Source of the DNA: Nitrogeniibacter sp050293885
Lineage (GTDB): Bacteria > Pseudomonadota > Gammaproteobacteria > Burkholderiales > Rhodocyclaceae
DNA: 64,000 nucleotides
Direction of reading: 5' to 3'
Assembly (NCBI GenBank): GCA_050293885.1
Contig: JBNKNO010000007.1
Coordinates: forward strand, 33,157 to 97,156
Positions 52,601-59,549 of this stretch are shown piece by piece; positions within the stretch are counted from its first letter, which is position 1, and each line of letters starts with the position of its first letter. The translations under genes and the position numbers were made by a program. The notes below the pieces were generated by a model. It searched no databases. It was not told the origin of the DNA and saw only the letters and a program-made list of their open reading frames with translations.

Positions 52601-54566
52601 GGTCTTTGCCGATCAGATCCAGCTTGTTGACCATGGCGTCAAAGCGGTCATCGTGCGAGCGCAAGGCTTGCAGCACCTGCCAGACGACGGCATAGGTCTT
52701 GTTGTCATTTAGCGCTTCATGCGGCTCCACACCGGCCGGAATGACGACGGGCAGAATGACATAGCCGCGTTTTTTGCCGGGGGCATTGCGCATGACCCGG
52801 CCAACGGACTGCACCACATCAACCTGTGAGTTGCGCGGGGTGAGGAAAAGCACGGCGTCGAGTGCGGGTACGTCCACGCCTTCCGACAGGCAACGAACGT
52901 TGCTCAGAATGCGGCAGGTGTTGGGCGGGGTGTCGGCCTTGAGCCAGTTGAGCTTTTCTTCCTTCTGGCTGGCGTTCATGCTGCCGTCGACATGCTCGGC
53001 TTCGCAGGTGAGGCGGGCGACTTCTTCGAATTCTTCGGCTTCTTGATAGGCCTCAACTACGGCTTGGAACATGCCGGCGATGTTCTTGGAGCTGACCTTG
53101 TGCGTCTTGGCGCCCTTGGCGATTTCGATGACCTGGCAGAAGGCCACGGCGCGGCGCATGGCCTCGTTGTCGCCGACCAGATCGTCGGTCATGCCTTGTT
53201 TCGAAAGTGCCTTCCAGCAGCCGATGATCTTGGCCGCGTCATCCACGCGGAGCTGGTTGTTTTCGTCCTTGAGCAGGTCTTGCAGGCGGCGGCTGACGTG
53301 GGACTCTTCCACGGCCAGCACCAGCACCTTGTAATCGACCAGTAGGCCACGTTTGACCGCCTCCGAAAAGGTGATGACATGTAGCTCTTTGCCGTAGAGC
53401 GCTTCATCATCCATCGAACACAGGGCGACGTTGTCTTTTTCCGCGCTCGCCTTGGCGGAATCGCCATAGATGCGCGGTGTCGCCGTCATGTACAGGCGTT
53501 TTGCGGATCGAATGAAATCGGCGTCATGCACTTTGACGAAGTTGCTTTCATCGTCGTCGCCAAAGGTGGCGCCGGTGGTGCGGTGGGCTTCGTCGCAGAC
53601 GATCAGGTCGAAGTCCGTAAGGCCGTGGTCATGCTGTGCACTGCTGACGACGTTGATTGAATGGTAGGTGCTGAAAACGACACTCATGTGCTCGGCGTCA
53701 TGCCGTTTGGTCATCTCGGCGGCGAGTCGGGCGGGCTCGGTGGTGGCCGGATAACGTAGCTCGTGGGTGAAGGTCTGGACGGTGTCGTCATCCTTCTTGC
53801 GCTTCTTGCCCACGTCGCTGTCGGAGCACACCGCGAAGCTGTGCAAGGGTGTGTCGCTCTCCTGCGTCCATTCGGTCAGGGTCTGCGATAGCAGGGCGAG
53901 ACTGGGCACCAGAAACAGCACGCGCTTGCCCTTGCCGGCGACGGTTTCGGCAATTTTCAGGCTGGTAAAGGTCTTGCCGGTGCCGCAGGCCATGATGAGC
54001 TTGCCGCGATCCGCGCTTGCGAGGCCAGCTTGCACCTTTGCCAGTGCGGTTTTCTGGTGGTCGCGGAGCTGCTTCTTTGCCTTGAGGGTTGGTGCGGCCT
54101 TGGCGTGGTATTGCGCCCAATCAATCTGGCTGTTCTCAAGGTCGTTGAGGTCGATTTTCGTGACCGGGGGTTGCTGGTCTCGCAGGGCGTCGTCTGCGTG
54201 CTCGCTCCAGTTGTTCGTCGTGGTGACAATGATCCGGTGCGTGAATGGCTTTTTGCCCGAGGCGGTGAAGAAGCTGTCGATGTCGCCTTTCTGCAACCGG
54301 TAGTCTTCCGCGTAGAGCTTGCATTGGATGGCATGGAATTCGCCGGTGCCTTGGGTTTGGGCGACCAGGTCAATGCCGGCATCGCGTTTGTCGATCCCTT
54401 GTGCGGCGGCCCAGTCGGCGTAAGTCCATACGTTGCTGTACAGATCGCGATAGCTGGCTTCGTTGCGCAGGTAGCTGACGATCAGTTCTTCAAAGTAGGT
54501 GCCTTTTTCACGTTCGGTGACGGCTGCATTGCGGAAAGAGTCGAGAAGGGCGCGGAGGGCGGTCAT
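49620..54566 (-). CDS. Type ISP restriction-modification enzyme (nuclease-translocase-methyltransferase-TRD fusion)
   Basis: A 1648-residue single polypeptide matching the LlaGI/LlaBIII architecture. An Mrr-like nuclease comes first (E27, D66 in AGIDLVAQ, Q81-x-K83 in AIQCKLY). A superfamily 2 translocase follows: Walker A ACGTGKT at 193-199, CDEAHRTTG at 324-332, LYMTATPRIYG and QSVGRVMRNAPGK. After a helical coupler comes a gamma-type N6-adenine methyltransferase, with motif I DPFTGTGTF (~916) and motif IV NPPY (~1025). A target-recognition domain fills the C-terminus. Such enzymes methylate one strand and cleave after head-to-head translocation. One gene is sufficient for the whole system. 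Start ATG 54566; an upstream in-frame TTG/ATG at 54650 is less likely. Confidence 0.88.
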   Translation of the reverse strand: MTALRALLDSFRNAAVTEREKGTYFEELIVSYLRNEASYRDLYSNVWTYADWAAAQGIDKRDAGIDLVAQTQGTGEFHAIQCKLYAEDYRLQKGDIDSFFTASGKKPFTHRIIVTTTNNWSEHADDALRDQQPPVTKIDLNDLENSQIDWAQYHAKAAPTLKAKKQLRDHQKTALAKVQAGLASADRGKLIMACGTGKTFTSLKIAETVAGKGKRVLFLVPSLALLSQTLTEWTQESDTPLHSFAVCSDSDVGKKRKKDDDTVQTFTHELRYPATTEPARLAAEMTKRHDAEHMSVVFSTYHSINVVSSAQHDHGLTDFDLIVCDEAHRTTGATFGDDDESNFVKVHDADFIRSAKRLYMTATPRIYGDSAKASAEKDNVALCSMDDEALYGKELHVITFSEAVKRGLLVDYKVLVLAVEESHVSRRLQDLLKDENNQLRVDDAAKIIGCWKALSKQGMTDDLVGDNEAMRRAVAFCQVIEIAKGAKTHKVSSKNIAGMFQAVVEAYQEAEEFEEVARLTCEAEHVDGSMNASQKEEKLNWLKADTPPNTCRILSNVRCLSEGVDVPALDAVLFLTPRNSQVDVVQSVGRVMRNAPGKKRGYVILPVVIPAGVEPHEALNDNKTYAVVWQVLQALRSHDDRFDAMVNKLDLIGKDPRKMEVIAITDKIQKKATKSNGTKNKDTGRGQQTIGTGAPVPPEPEQHELEFEIGEIERAIYAKVVQKCGNRHHWEDWANDIAKIARTHIDRISGILENETNTKERDAFHTFALELRDDLNDSITDAEIIEMLAQHLITKPVFDALFADYSFAANNPMSQAMQGVLDALHEHRLDKEADTLDAFYASVQQRAEGIDNAEGKQKIVYSLYDKFFRNAFPKMTERLGIVYTPVEVVDFIIHSVNDLLQSEFGQTLGSDGVHIIDPFTGTGTFITRLMQSGLITPEQLPHKYKNEIHANEIVLLAYYIAAINIEAVYHSLMRERGSDEYQPFEGICLTDTFQLYEKDDLVSQVLVDNSARRTRQKALDIRVIVGNPPYAVGQDDANDNNANIEYPLLDARIRDTYAAKTDAQNKNGLYNSYIRAIRWASDRIGDCGVVAFVTNAGWIDGIAGSGLRRSLAEEFSQLYVFHLRGNQRSSGEVSRKEGGKIFGGGSRAPIAISILVKNPDARFNGNILFRDIGDYLSREEKLETISKFSSIAGITAENGWTHITPDDHGDWLKQRDESTAAFIALGHKRSSEAVLFENYSSGVKTQRDAWCFNASKARLAGNMARTIEFYNDEVSRFNAAHQGQEKKSRDAEVDSFINTDTTQISWTHSLKQELVKNRPFEFDEKSLISAVYRPFTKQWLYYNRNFNERLYQMPHIFPDSTTPNVAICVSAPGFISGFTSLVTDAPPELCVAAMKGGTQCFPLFLYDLIDESTPTKLQGRLFDAQATSTLTTQRRYALTDQGLAHFHAAYPGEAISKEDIFYYVYGLLHSPDYRERYADNLGKELPRIPCVKNAADFWAFSKAGRDLAEWHLNYETVTPYPAKIDTGGAKLTDADYRVEKMRFGKTGKDKDRTTVIYNHKITVTGIPLEAYDYVVNGKPAIEWVMERQCVKTDKASGIVNDANDWAIETMNAPRYPLELLLRVVTVSLETQRIVSSLPALEIQGVEPA

Positions 54567-55037
54567 TGGAAATTGTGTCCGGGGTTGCTGATCGGTGGTG
54601 TGCCGAGCCGATGACAGTCGGGAATTTGAGGCCGGGACATTATCCAGCATAGGGCGTTACTTGTGCCGTCCAGGCGCCAATTTGCGCGGACTCGCTTCAT
54701 AGCGGGTGTAACGGAGTAACAACGGGGTAGCGTCTGGCGCAAACCTTTGCGGGCCTTGGCGCCACGGCGTTACGGGTGGGGGTTTCAGGCGCCGACGCGT
54801 GCCGTAACGGAAGTAACGGCAATTGAGCTGCCAGCGTTGGAGTGACGTAGCGGTGGCTGTCGGTGCTACGTTGGCGCGGCTTTTCGCGGCAAGGGCGGGG
54901 AGGCCCAATGTTGCGCCTACGTTGGGCCTTCGATTGTTGGCCCAACGTAGGCGCGCGTTACGGCTGTTACTCGGTGGTGCAACGGCGTGTCACCCGGAAA
55001 CCGTTGCCGTGTCTGGCGGTTACGGACGTTACGGGTG
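54567..55037. other. Origin-like intergenic region with GTTAC/GTAAC motifs
   Basis: 471 bp without a gene. Within 54656-55041 the pentamer GTTAC or its complement GTAAC occurs 11 times, often extended as CGTTACGG or CCGTAACGG, with helical spacing of 9 bp in the last group (55019, 55028, 55037). Perfect and near-perfect inverted repeats lie in the middle. It directly follows the DUF927 ATPase gene. P4-type satellites have iteron origins beside their replication gene; function here is inference. Confidence 0.6.
54913..54954. repeat. Perfect 16-bp inverted repeat in the origin-like region
   Basis: GCGCCTACGTTGGGCC (54913-54928), 10-nt loop, GGCCCAACGTAGGCGC (54939-54954). A shorter ACGTAGC/GCTACGT pair lies at 54845-54871. 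There is no T-run, so it is not a terminator. Confidence 0.85.
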
Positions 55038-56774
55038 TTACACCGTTGAATCATGAGCCGGCTCATCGTAGGTCAGGACGATGACGCGGCACGTCTTGCC
55101 GAGGCCAGGCAGGCGGGCTACCTGTGCGCTTCCACCGTTGGCGGCCGGCACCAGAAGGCCGGCTTTGCGCAGGGTATTGCGAACTGTCTTTTCATCGAAC
55201 CCCTCGCAGATTTCCTTTTTGAAGGTCGCCGGCAGGAACAGGAATTCTCGGCTTCCGTCGGGCCTGTCGCGGTAGTAGCCGACACGGTTGATGACGGTTT
55301 GGTCGGAAACTGCCGCCAAGCTTTCGAACCGGCTTGCGCCGTGCAGTGCGATGTACTCCTTGACATGCGAAATGATGGCTCGCTCTTCCAGCAGATCGGA
55401 GCCGCCAAAGTTGCGCAGCCATGAAGTGAAACACGTCGATGCGGCGCGTTGCGCTTCGCCAGATTCCCAGCCTGTCAAACCGGCCTCTGTTGCCAACTCC
55501 CCGGCTACGGCGGCAACGGCGAATCGCCGCGCCACGCGCTGAATCTGCCCCGATGAATCGACCGGTGCCAAGGTGTCGGCAATCGCCGTGATTCGCGAAG
55601 CGACCGAATCGACAAATTCACGGTGATTTGCCGTGATTTGCCGGAGCCACTGACGCCCGATAGATCCGAAGTTGCGTTGTGCCGCGCTCTTGAGGCGCTG
55701 CGCGAAGTGCGCCGCATCCGGTGAATCGTGTAGATTTTCGAAGAGCCCGCGCCCCGCGCCCGCGTCTGCTTCAATATCCGCCAATCGCAGCTCTTGGCCG
55801 GCGGTTGAGCGCCGGCGGGCTTGGCTTGCGAGCGAAAGCAATGACTCTTCGCCGGCGCTGAGAAAAAGCAGCCGCCATTGATTGGCCGGGCGTGCGGTGC
55901 CGTGCTTGGTCGCACGTGTCTTGCCCTGACCGTTCGCTAGCAGATAGGCCGCTTCGCCAACAGCGTTGGGGTCGATCTGACTGAGTTCGTCGAGGATCAG
56001 CACGTTGTCCGAATGCTGACATGCCAAACCTTCGAGCCCGTTGGTTGTAGTGCGCCAAAGGCGGATGTAATCAGCAGGTGATCCCCACACCGATGCAGCG
56101 AGCTTCAACGCTGTCGACTTGCCGCAGGACGACGCGCCGCGAATGTGGAAACCGCCGGAGTCTTCACGCGCCAGATAAAGCAGGGGGCCGGCGAGAGCCA
56201 CGGAAATGGCAAAGACAAGCCGAGAATTGCCCAAGGCAAGGCGCCCGACCGAGTCGCGCCATTCTTCGGCTGTACCCGTGGTTTCTTGCGCGCTGTCGAG
56301 TGCCTGAGCGTTTTGATAGGCGAAGGCTTCGTTGGTGTCGCCGTAGCTGCCGTAGGGGGTGACGTAGCTTGACCCATGCCAGCCAAGGCGCTGAACGCAA
56401 CGCATGCGCCTGTCGGTAGGCCAGACTTTGATATAGGCGGAAAGAAGATCGCGACTGCGTCCAGGTGCAATGCGCAAGCCACGGCGGGCCAGTTCCTTGC
56501 GTACTTCAACGACGTCGCCTTCGAGCATTTCGAGTGGTACGGCCCACTGTTGGGCCTTGCCGTCGTCGTCCTTCCATTCGAGGAAACGCCCCCACGATGA
56601 GGAATGCTCGTCGCGCGTCTGCGCCGTGACGCGGAGGGGGGAGCAGATCCATTGGACGCTTGGCTTTGTTCCGTCCTTTGGGGCGCCGTGAAAGAAGACG
56701 CCGCGCTGGTTCACTTCAAAGTGACCGCCTGCATAGCACGCAACAGTCGGGGTCTCGTTCTGTGATTGCGACAT
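55038..56774 (-). CDS. DUF927 domain ATPase (putative satellite replication helicase)
   Basis: 578 residues. The DUF927 core is a AAA+/superfamily 3-like ATPase: Walker A GASSCGKST (~214-222) and Walker B VLILDELSQ (~254-262), preceded by AISVALAGPLLYLAREDSGGFHIRG. The C-terminal ~150 residues look like a winged-helix module (DEKTVRNTLRKAGLLVPA). There is no N-terminal primase active site. Proteins of this family accompany integrases and AlpA regulators in phage-satellite-like islands. A role as replication helicase acting on the adjacent repeats is inferred. Confidence 0.8.
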   Translation of the reverse strand: MSQSQNETPTVACYAGGHFEVNQRGVFFHGAPKDGTKPSVQWICSPLRVTAQTRDEHSSSWGRFLEWKDDDGKAQQWAVPLEMLEGDVVEVRKELARRGLRIAPGRSRDLLSAYIKVWPTDRRMRCVQRLGWHGSSYVTPYGSYGDTNEAFAYQNAQALDSAQETTGTAEEWRDSVGRLALGNSRLVFAISVALAGPLLYLAREDSGGFHIRGASSCGKSTALKLAASVWGSPADYIRLWRTTTNGLEGLACQHSDNVLILDELSQIDPNAVGEAAYLLANGQGKTRATKHGTARPANQWRLLFLSAGEESLLSLASQARRRSTAGQELRLADIEADAGAGRGLFENLHDSPDAAHFAQRLKSAAQRNFGSIGRQWLRQITANHREFVDSVASRITAIADTLAPVDSSGQIQRVARRFAVAAVAGELATEAGLTGWESGEAQRAASTCFTSWLRNFGGSDLLEERAIISHVKEYIALHGASRFESLAAVSDQTVINRVGYYRDRPDGSREFLFLPATFKKEICEGFDEKTVRNTLRKAGLLVPAANGGSAQVARLPGLGKTCRVIVLTYDEPAHDSTV

Positions 56775-56777
56775 GTG

Positions 56778-57035
56778 TCAGACCCCCATCGCGCGGCTGA
56801 ACTGCTTCCGGGCGGCTTCGAGCTGGCACACCAATTGTCGGATTTCCTGATCGGTGCGGCCCGAGATACGCGCGGCATTCATCGCCGTGACTTCGCTTGC
56901 CGGCCAGGCGATTGAGCGGGCACCGAGTTTGACCGGTTTCGGCCAGAGTCCTTGCTCGATTCGCAGATAGAGCGTTGAACGGGAAACGCCGGTTTTTGCT
57001 TTGACGGCGGGAAGCCGAAGTATGTCTTGATCCAT
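56778..57035 (-). CDS. AlpA-family transcriptional regulator / excisionase
   Basis: 85 residues. A MerR-like helix-turn-helix covers most of the N-terminal half: LPAVKAKTGVSRSTLYLRI, then EQGLWPKPVKLGARSIAWPASEV. AlpA of cryptic prophage CP4-57 activates integrase expression and excision, and small proteins like this commonly double as excisionases. It ends 3 nt before the DUF927 gene, so the two form an operon. Confidence 0.88.
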   Translation of the reverse strand: MDQDILRLPAVKAKTGVSRSTLYLRIEQGLWPKPVKLGARSIAWPASEVTAMNAARISGRTDQEIRQLVCQLEAARKQFSRAMGV

Positions 57036-57132
57036 GTTTGCACCTCATTGGGCGTTGTTGAACACGGATCGCATTCAATAGGTCATCGCCCCATGGAAAT
57101 AGGCGCGGAGGGTGCGGGGGATTAGGCAGAAA

Positions 57133-57150
57133 GCGGCGTAGCGACGCCGC
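57133..57150 (-). terminator. Weak terminator-like hairpin after the 193-residue gene
   Basis: GCGGCGT-CGCT-ACGCCGC on the minus strand followed by TTTCT. The T-tract is short. Confidence 0.35.
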
Positions 57151-57192
57151 TAAGTGAATGATATGTAAAGAAGTTAGTTGGTGCGGGGAACT

Positions 57193-57774
57193 CTATCGCG
57201 GCCCGGTCTTGATGGTGGGGTCGCGCAGGATTGTCGCCATTGCTTCGGCGTTCCGCTTGCCGACGTTCCGGTGTTCCATGAGCCAGTCGCGGACTTGCTC
57301 ATTCGTTGGTGCCGTGCTCGGGTCGGCGGGGTCGTAGCGGGACCAAAACTTGTGTGCAGCCGCTGCGAGGCTTTCGAGCAAGTCGGTTGTGTGGCTTCCC
57401 CATGGCCACCCGTGCGCCTGTATTGCTTCGGGCGTGACCTCGCGGGGGAAGTCGGGGGGGAGTGTGAAGCCGATTGACCGTGCCCATGCGCCAAACGTGT
57501 TGAGCGAAACGACGCTGTCTTCCGGGTGCGTTTCGTTGAAGTCCTTGGGGTGGACAAGGTTATTCGTGGGTAGTCCGTTAATTGCTGTTGATTTCAGATT
57601 GTCGAACTTTGACGGGATCTGACGCATGAACGAATCGGCCACTGAGTCGGGCGAGAGGTTACACACGAGTGCGGCGGCCTGCCACAGTTTGGCCGTGGAT
57701 TCGTGGCGCCATTGCGACCAGTCTGGAGGCGGGCAGGGTGTCGGGCTCAGAATGGCATCGTATTCGTCGATCAT
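57193..57774 (-). CDS. Element-encoded protein of unknown function
   Basis: 193 residues, soluble, no signal peptide or known motif that I recognise. Tryptophan- and proline-rich at the N-terminus (CPPPDWSQWRHESTAKLWQAAALVCNL), with a middle segment NTFGAWARSIGFTLPPDFP and a C-terminal helical part (NEQVRDWLMEHRNVGKRNAEAMATILRD). The last part resembles a short DNA-binding helix pair, but I cannot assign a family. It lies between integrase and alpA, a position where similar unknown proteins occur in AlpA islands. Confidence 0.65.
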   Translation of the reverse strand: MIDEYDAILSPTPCPPPDWSQWRHESTAKLWQAAALVCNLSPDSVADSFMRQIPSKFDNLKSTAINGLPTNNLVHPKDFNETHPEDSVVSLNTFGAWARSIGFTLPPDFPREVTPEAIQAHGWPWGSHTTDLLESLAAAAHKFWSRYDPADPSTAPTNEQVRDWLMEHRNVGKRNAEAMATILRDPTIKTGPR

Positions 57775-57789
57775 TGGCTGTGTCGTCTT

Positions 57790-59007
57790 TTAAGCTTGCT
57801 GGTGCAGTGGGATGATATCGGCGCCTTTCTTGAGGCTGTCGAGGTAATCAGACCACCACTGCATCATGGCCCGCCTTTCCGGCAGGTATTCGGCGAAGTT
57901 GTATGCCGCGCTGACTTTGTTTCGTTCTGCGTGTGCAAGCTGGCGCTCGATGACGGGGTGAGGGTAGCCCGCTTCGTGCAGCAAGGTGGATGCCATGGAG
58001 CGGAAGCCATGCCCCGTCATTTCGTCCTTGGCGTAGCCCATGCGCCGGAGTGCGGCATTTATCGTGTTCTCGCTCATTGGCCGCGCGCTCGTGCGTTCGC
58101 CGGGGAACAGGTAGCGGCCACTGCCGGTAACGTGGTGAAGCTCTTCCAGAATGGCCAACGCTTGCGTGGAAAGCGGCACGATATGCTGCTCGCGCATCTT
58201 CATCTTGGCAGCGGGGATTCGCCATTCGCCTTTCGAGGTGTTGATTTCTGCCCATTCGGCGTGGCGCAGCTCCCCCGGTCGAACGAAAACAAGAGGCGCA
58301 AGGCGTAGTGCGCATCGCGTTGTAAATCCGCCGGTAAATCCGTCGATCGCTCGCAACAGGCCTCCAGCTTCCCGTGGGTCGGTGATGCTCGCATGGTGTC
58401 GAACGTTGGGCGGGGGCAGGACGTCCCTTAGCTCGATGTCGCGGGTCGGGTCACGTTCGCATAACCCATGGGCAACCGCGAATCGGAAGATGCGGCCGCA
58501 CAGGTTGTGGGTGCGTTTTGCGATGTCCATCGCGCCGCGTCCTTCGATCCGACGAATGATTGAAATCATGTCGGTTGCAGCAATGGACGAAACGGGGCGA
58601 GAGCCGATCCATGGAAAGACGTCGCGTTCCAGATAGTCCGCGTGCTTCTTCCGCGTCAGTTCTACCAGCGAGGGGGCGACACGCTCCATCCACGAGCGGG
58701 CCACCGCTTCGAAGCTGTCGTCGGCTGCGATCCTCTTGCGTTCTTTTTCCGCCTTGCGTTCTGCGGCCGGGTCGCGCCCTTCGTGGATGACCTGACGGGC
58801 CTCGCCAGCGAGTTGGCGGGCTTCCTTGCCTCTGGTTTCGGGGTACTTGCCGAGTGCAAGCATCTTCTCCTTGCCATCGAAGCGATACCGAAGCCGCCAG
58901 AGCTTGCCGCCGGAGGGTGAGATCTCAAGGTGTAGGCCGTTGCCGTCAGCGAGACGGTACGGCTTGCCCTTGGGCTTTGCGGCTTGGATTTCCTTGTCTG
59001 TGAGCAT
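57790..59007 (-). CDS. P4-type tyrosine recombinase/integrase
   Basis: 405 residues. The N-terminal DUF4102 arm-binding domain (LTDKEIQAAKPKGKPYRLADGNGLHLEI) is the P4/CP4-57 integrase hallmark. A SAM-like core-binding domain follows (~100-190). Catalytic residues are Arg in RPGELRHAEW (~242), H-x-x-R in GHGFRSMAST (~331-335) and Tyr in SAAYNFAEY (~367). The gene lies 187 bp from the tRNA-Leu 3' end in the orientation typical of tRNA-targeting integrases. It should catalyse integration and, with the AlpA-like protein, excision. Confidence 0.95.
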   Translation of the reverse strand: MLTDKEIQAAKPKGKPYRLADGNGLHLEISPSGGKLWRLRYRFDGKEKMLALGKYPETRGKEARQLAGEARQVIHEGRDPAAERKAEKERKRIAADDSFEAVARSWMERVAPSLVELTRKKHADYLERDVFPWIGSRPVSSIAATDMISIIRRIEGRGAMDIAKRTHNLCGRIFRFAVAHGLCERDPTRDIELRDVLPPPNVRHHASITDPREAGGLLRAIDGFTGGFTTRCALRLAPLVFVRPGELRHAEWAEINTSKGEWRIPAAKMKMREQHIVPLSTQALAILEELHHVTGSGRYLFPGERTSARPMSENTINAALRRMGYAKDEMTGHGFRSMASTLLHEAGYPHPVIERQLAHAERNKVSAAYNFAEYLPERRAMMQWWSDYLDSLKKGADIIPLHQQA

Positions 59008-59017
59008 CCGGGAGGCT

Positions 59018-59094
59018 CCCGTGGGTAGATTGTGGCGCTATTCTCGGTGAGACTAGCTTCTACCCGCAGAATCTACCCGCAGTGAGGGTAGATT
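59018..59094. repeat. Arm-site-like repeats upstream of the integrase
   Basis: TCTACCCGCAG occurs twice at 13-bp spacing (59059-59069 and 59072-59082). Its core reappears inverted as GGGTAGATT at 59023-59031 and 59086-59094. These suit integrase arm-binding sites or an operator for integrase control. Confidence 0.6.
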
Positions 59095-59192
59095 TCAATG
59101 AACCGTGTCGGATCTTGTGAGACTTTACTTGCCGTGAAATCCCATATTTATCTGGCTTAATAGGGCGCTATTAGACGCCATAGGAAGCCGTT

Positions 59193-59210
59193 TTGGTGCC
59201 CGGAGCGGGA
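59193..59210. other. Proximal attachment site within tRNA-Leu 3' end
   Basis: TTGGTGCCCGGAGCGGGA covers the CCA end, the acceptor 3' strand and the start of the T-arm. It matches the distal copy at 49513-49529. Confidence 0.7.
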
Positions 59211-59279
59211 CTCGAACCCGCACAGCCAATGGCCGAGGGATTTTAAGTCCCTTGTGTCTACCAATTTCACCATCCGGGC
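59194..59279 (-). tRNA. tRNA-Leu (anticodon TAA)
   Basis: 86-nt class II tRNA with encoded CCA. Acceptor GCCCGGA pairs with TCCGGGC; the D-loop, long variable arm and T-loop GGTTCGAGTCC are present. Anticodon TAA is in GACTTAAAATC. Its 5' end is 8 nt after the minE stop, and its 3' end is the integration site of the element. Confidence 0.96.
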
Positions 59280-59287
59280 GGGTGGGG

Positions 59288-59548
59288 CTACTTGTTGTCT
59301 TGATCAGCGAGGACGATGTTGACCTCGAGGACTTCGTAGTTGTCCTGCTTTTCGAGCTGGACCTTGATGTCCTCCGGGTTGACCTTCACGTATTTCGAGA
59401 TCACCGCGATGAGTTCTCTTTGCAGATCGGGGAGGTAGTCCGGCCCGTTCGCATCGGCATGTTCGCGTGCAATGATGAGTTGCAGGCGTTCCTTGGCGAG
59501 TGAGGCGGTTTTGGGTTTGCTGCCGAACAGCATGCTGAGGAGCGACAT
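59288..59548 (-). CDS. minE: Cell division topological specificity factor MinE
   Basis: 86 residues. The membrane/MinD-binding N-terminal helix (SLLSMLFGSKPKTASLAKERLQLIIAREHA) and the C-terminal topological domain (YVKVNPEDIKVQLEKQDNYEVLEVNIVL) are typical. It drives MinCD oscillation. It follows minD by 1 nt. Confidence 0.97.
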   Translation of the reverse strand: MSLLSMLFGSKPKTASLAKERLQLIIAREHADANGPDYLPDLQRELIAVISKYVKVNPEDIKVQLEKQDNYEVLEVNIVLADQDNK

Positions 59549-59549
59549 C

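Larger units (their letters stand above)
49513..59210. mobile_element. P4-like integrative element in tRNA-Leu carrying a Type ISP restriction-modification gene
   Basis: About 9.7 kb between direct copies of the tRNA-Leu 3' end. Gene content, all on the minus strand: tyrosine integrase next to the tRNA, an unknown gene, an AlpA-like regulator, a DUF927 ATPase, an origin-like repeat region and a 1648-residue restriction-modification protein. There are no capsid, tail or conjugation genes, which favours a phage-satellite-like or otherwise mobilisable element over a full prophage or ICE. Confidence 0.75.

Noticed and set aside
51657..52712. A 351-codon open frame opposite the Type ISP gene
   Set aside because: Antisense to the conserved coupler/methyltransferase region; Val/Gly-rich repetitive translation and no ribosome site.
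49620..54566. Three-subunit Type I restriction system (HsdR/HsdM/HsdS)
   Set aside because: All activities are in one continuous frame with no separate hsdM or hsdS gene, so Type ISP is the better assignment.
54913..54954. Terminator for the DUF927 gene
   Set aside because: The stem is strong, but no T-run follows on either strand and it sits among GTTAC repeats, so an origin or protein-binding role fits better.
49513..59210. Complete prophage or conjugative element
   Set aside because: No capsid, terminase, tail, lysis, relaxase or type IV secretion gene is present between the end repeats.
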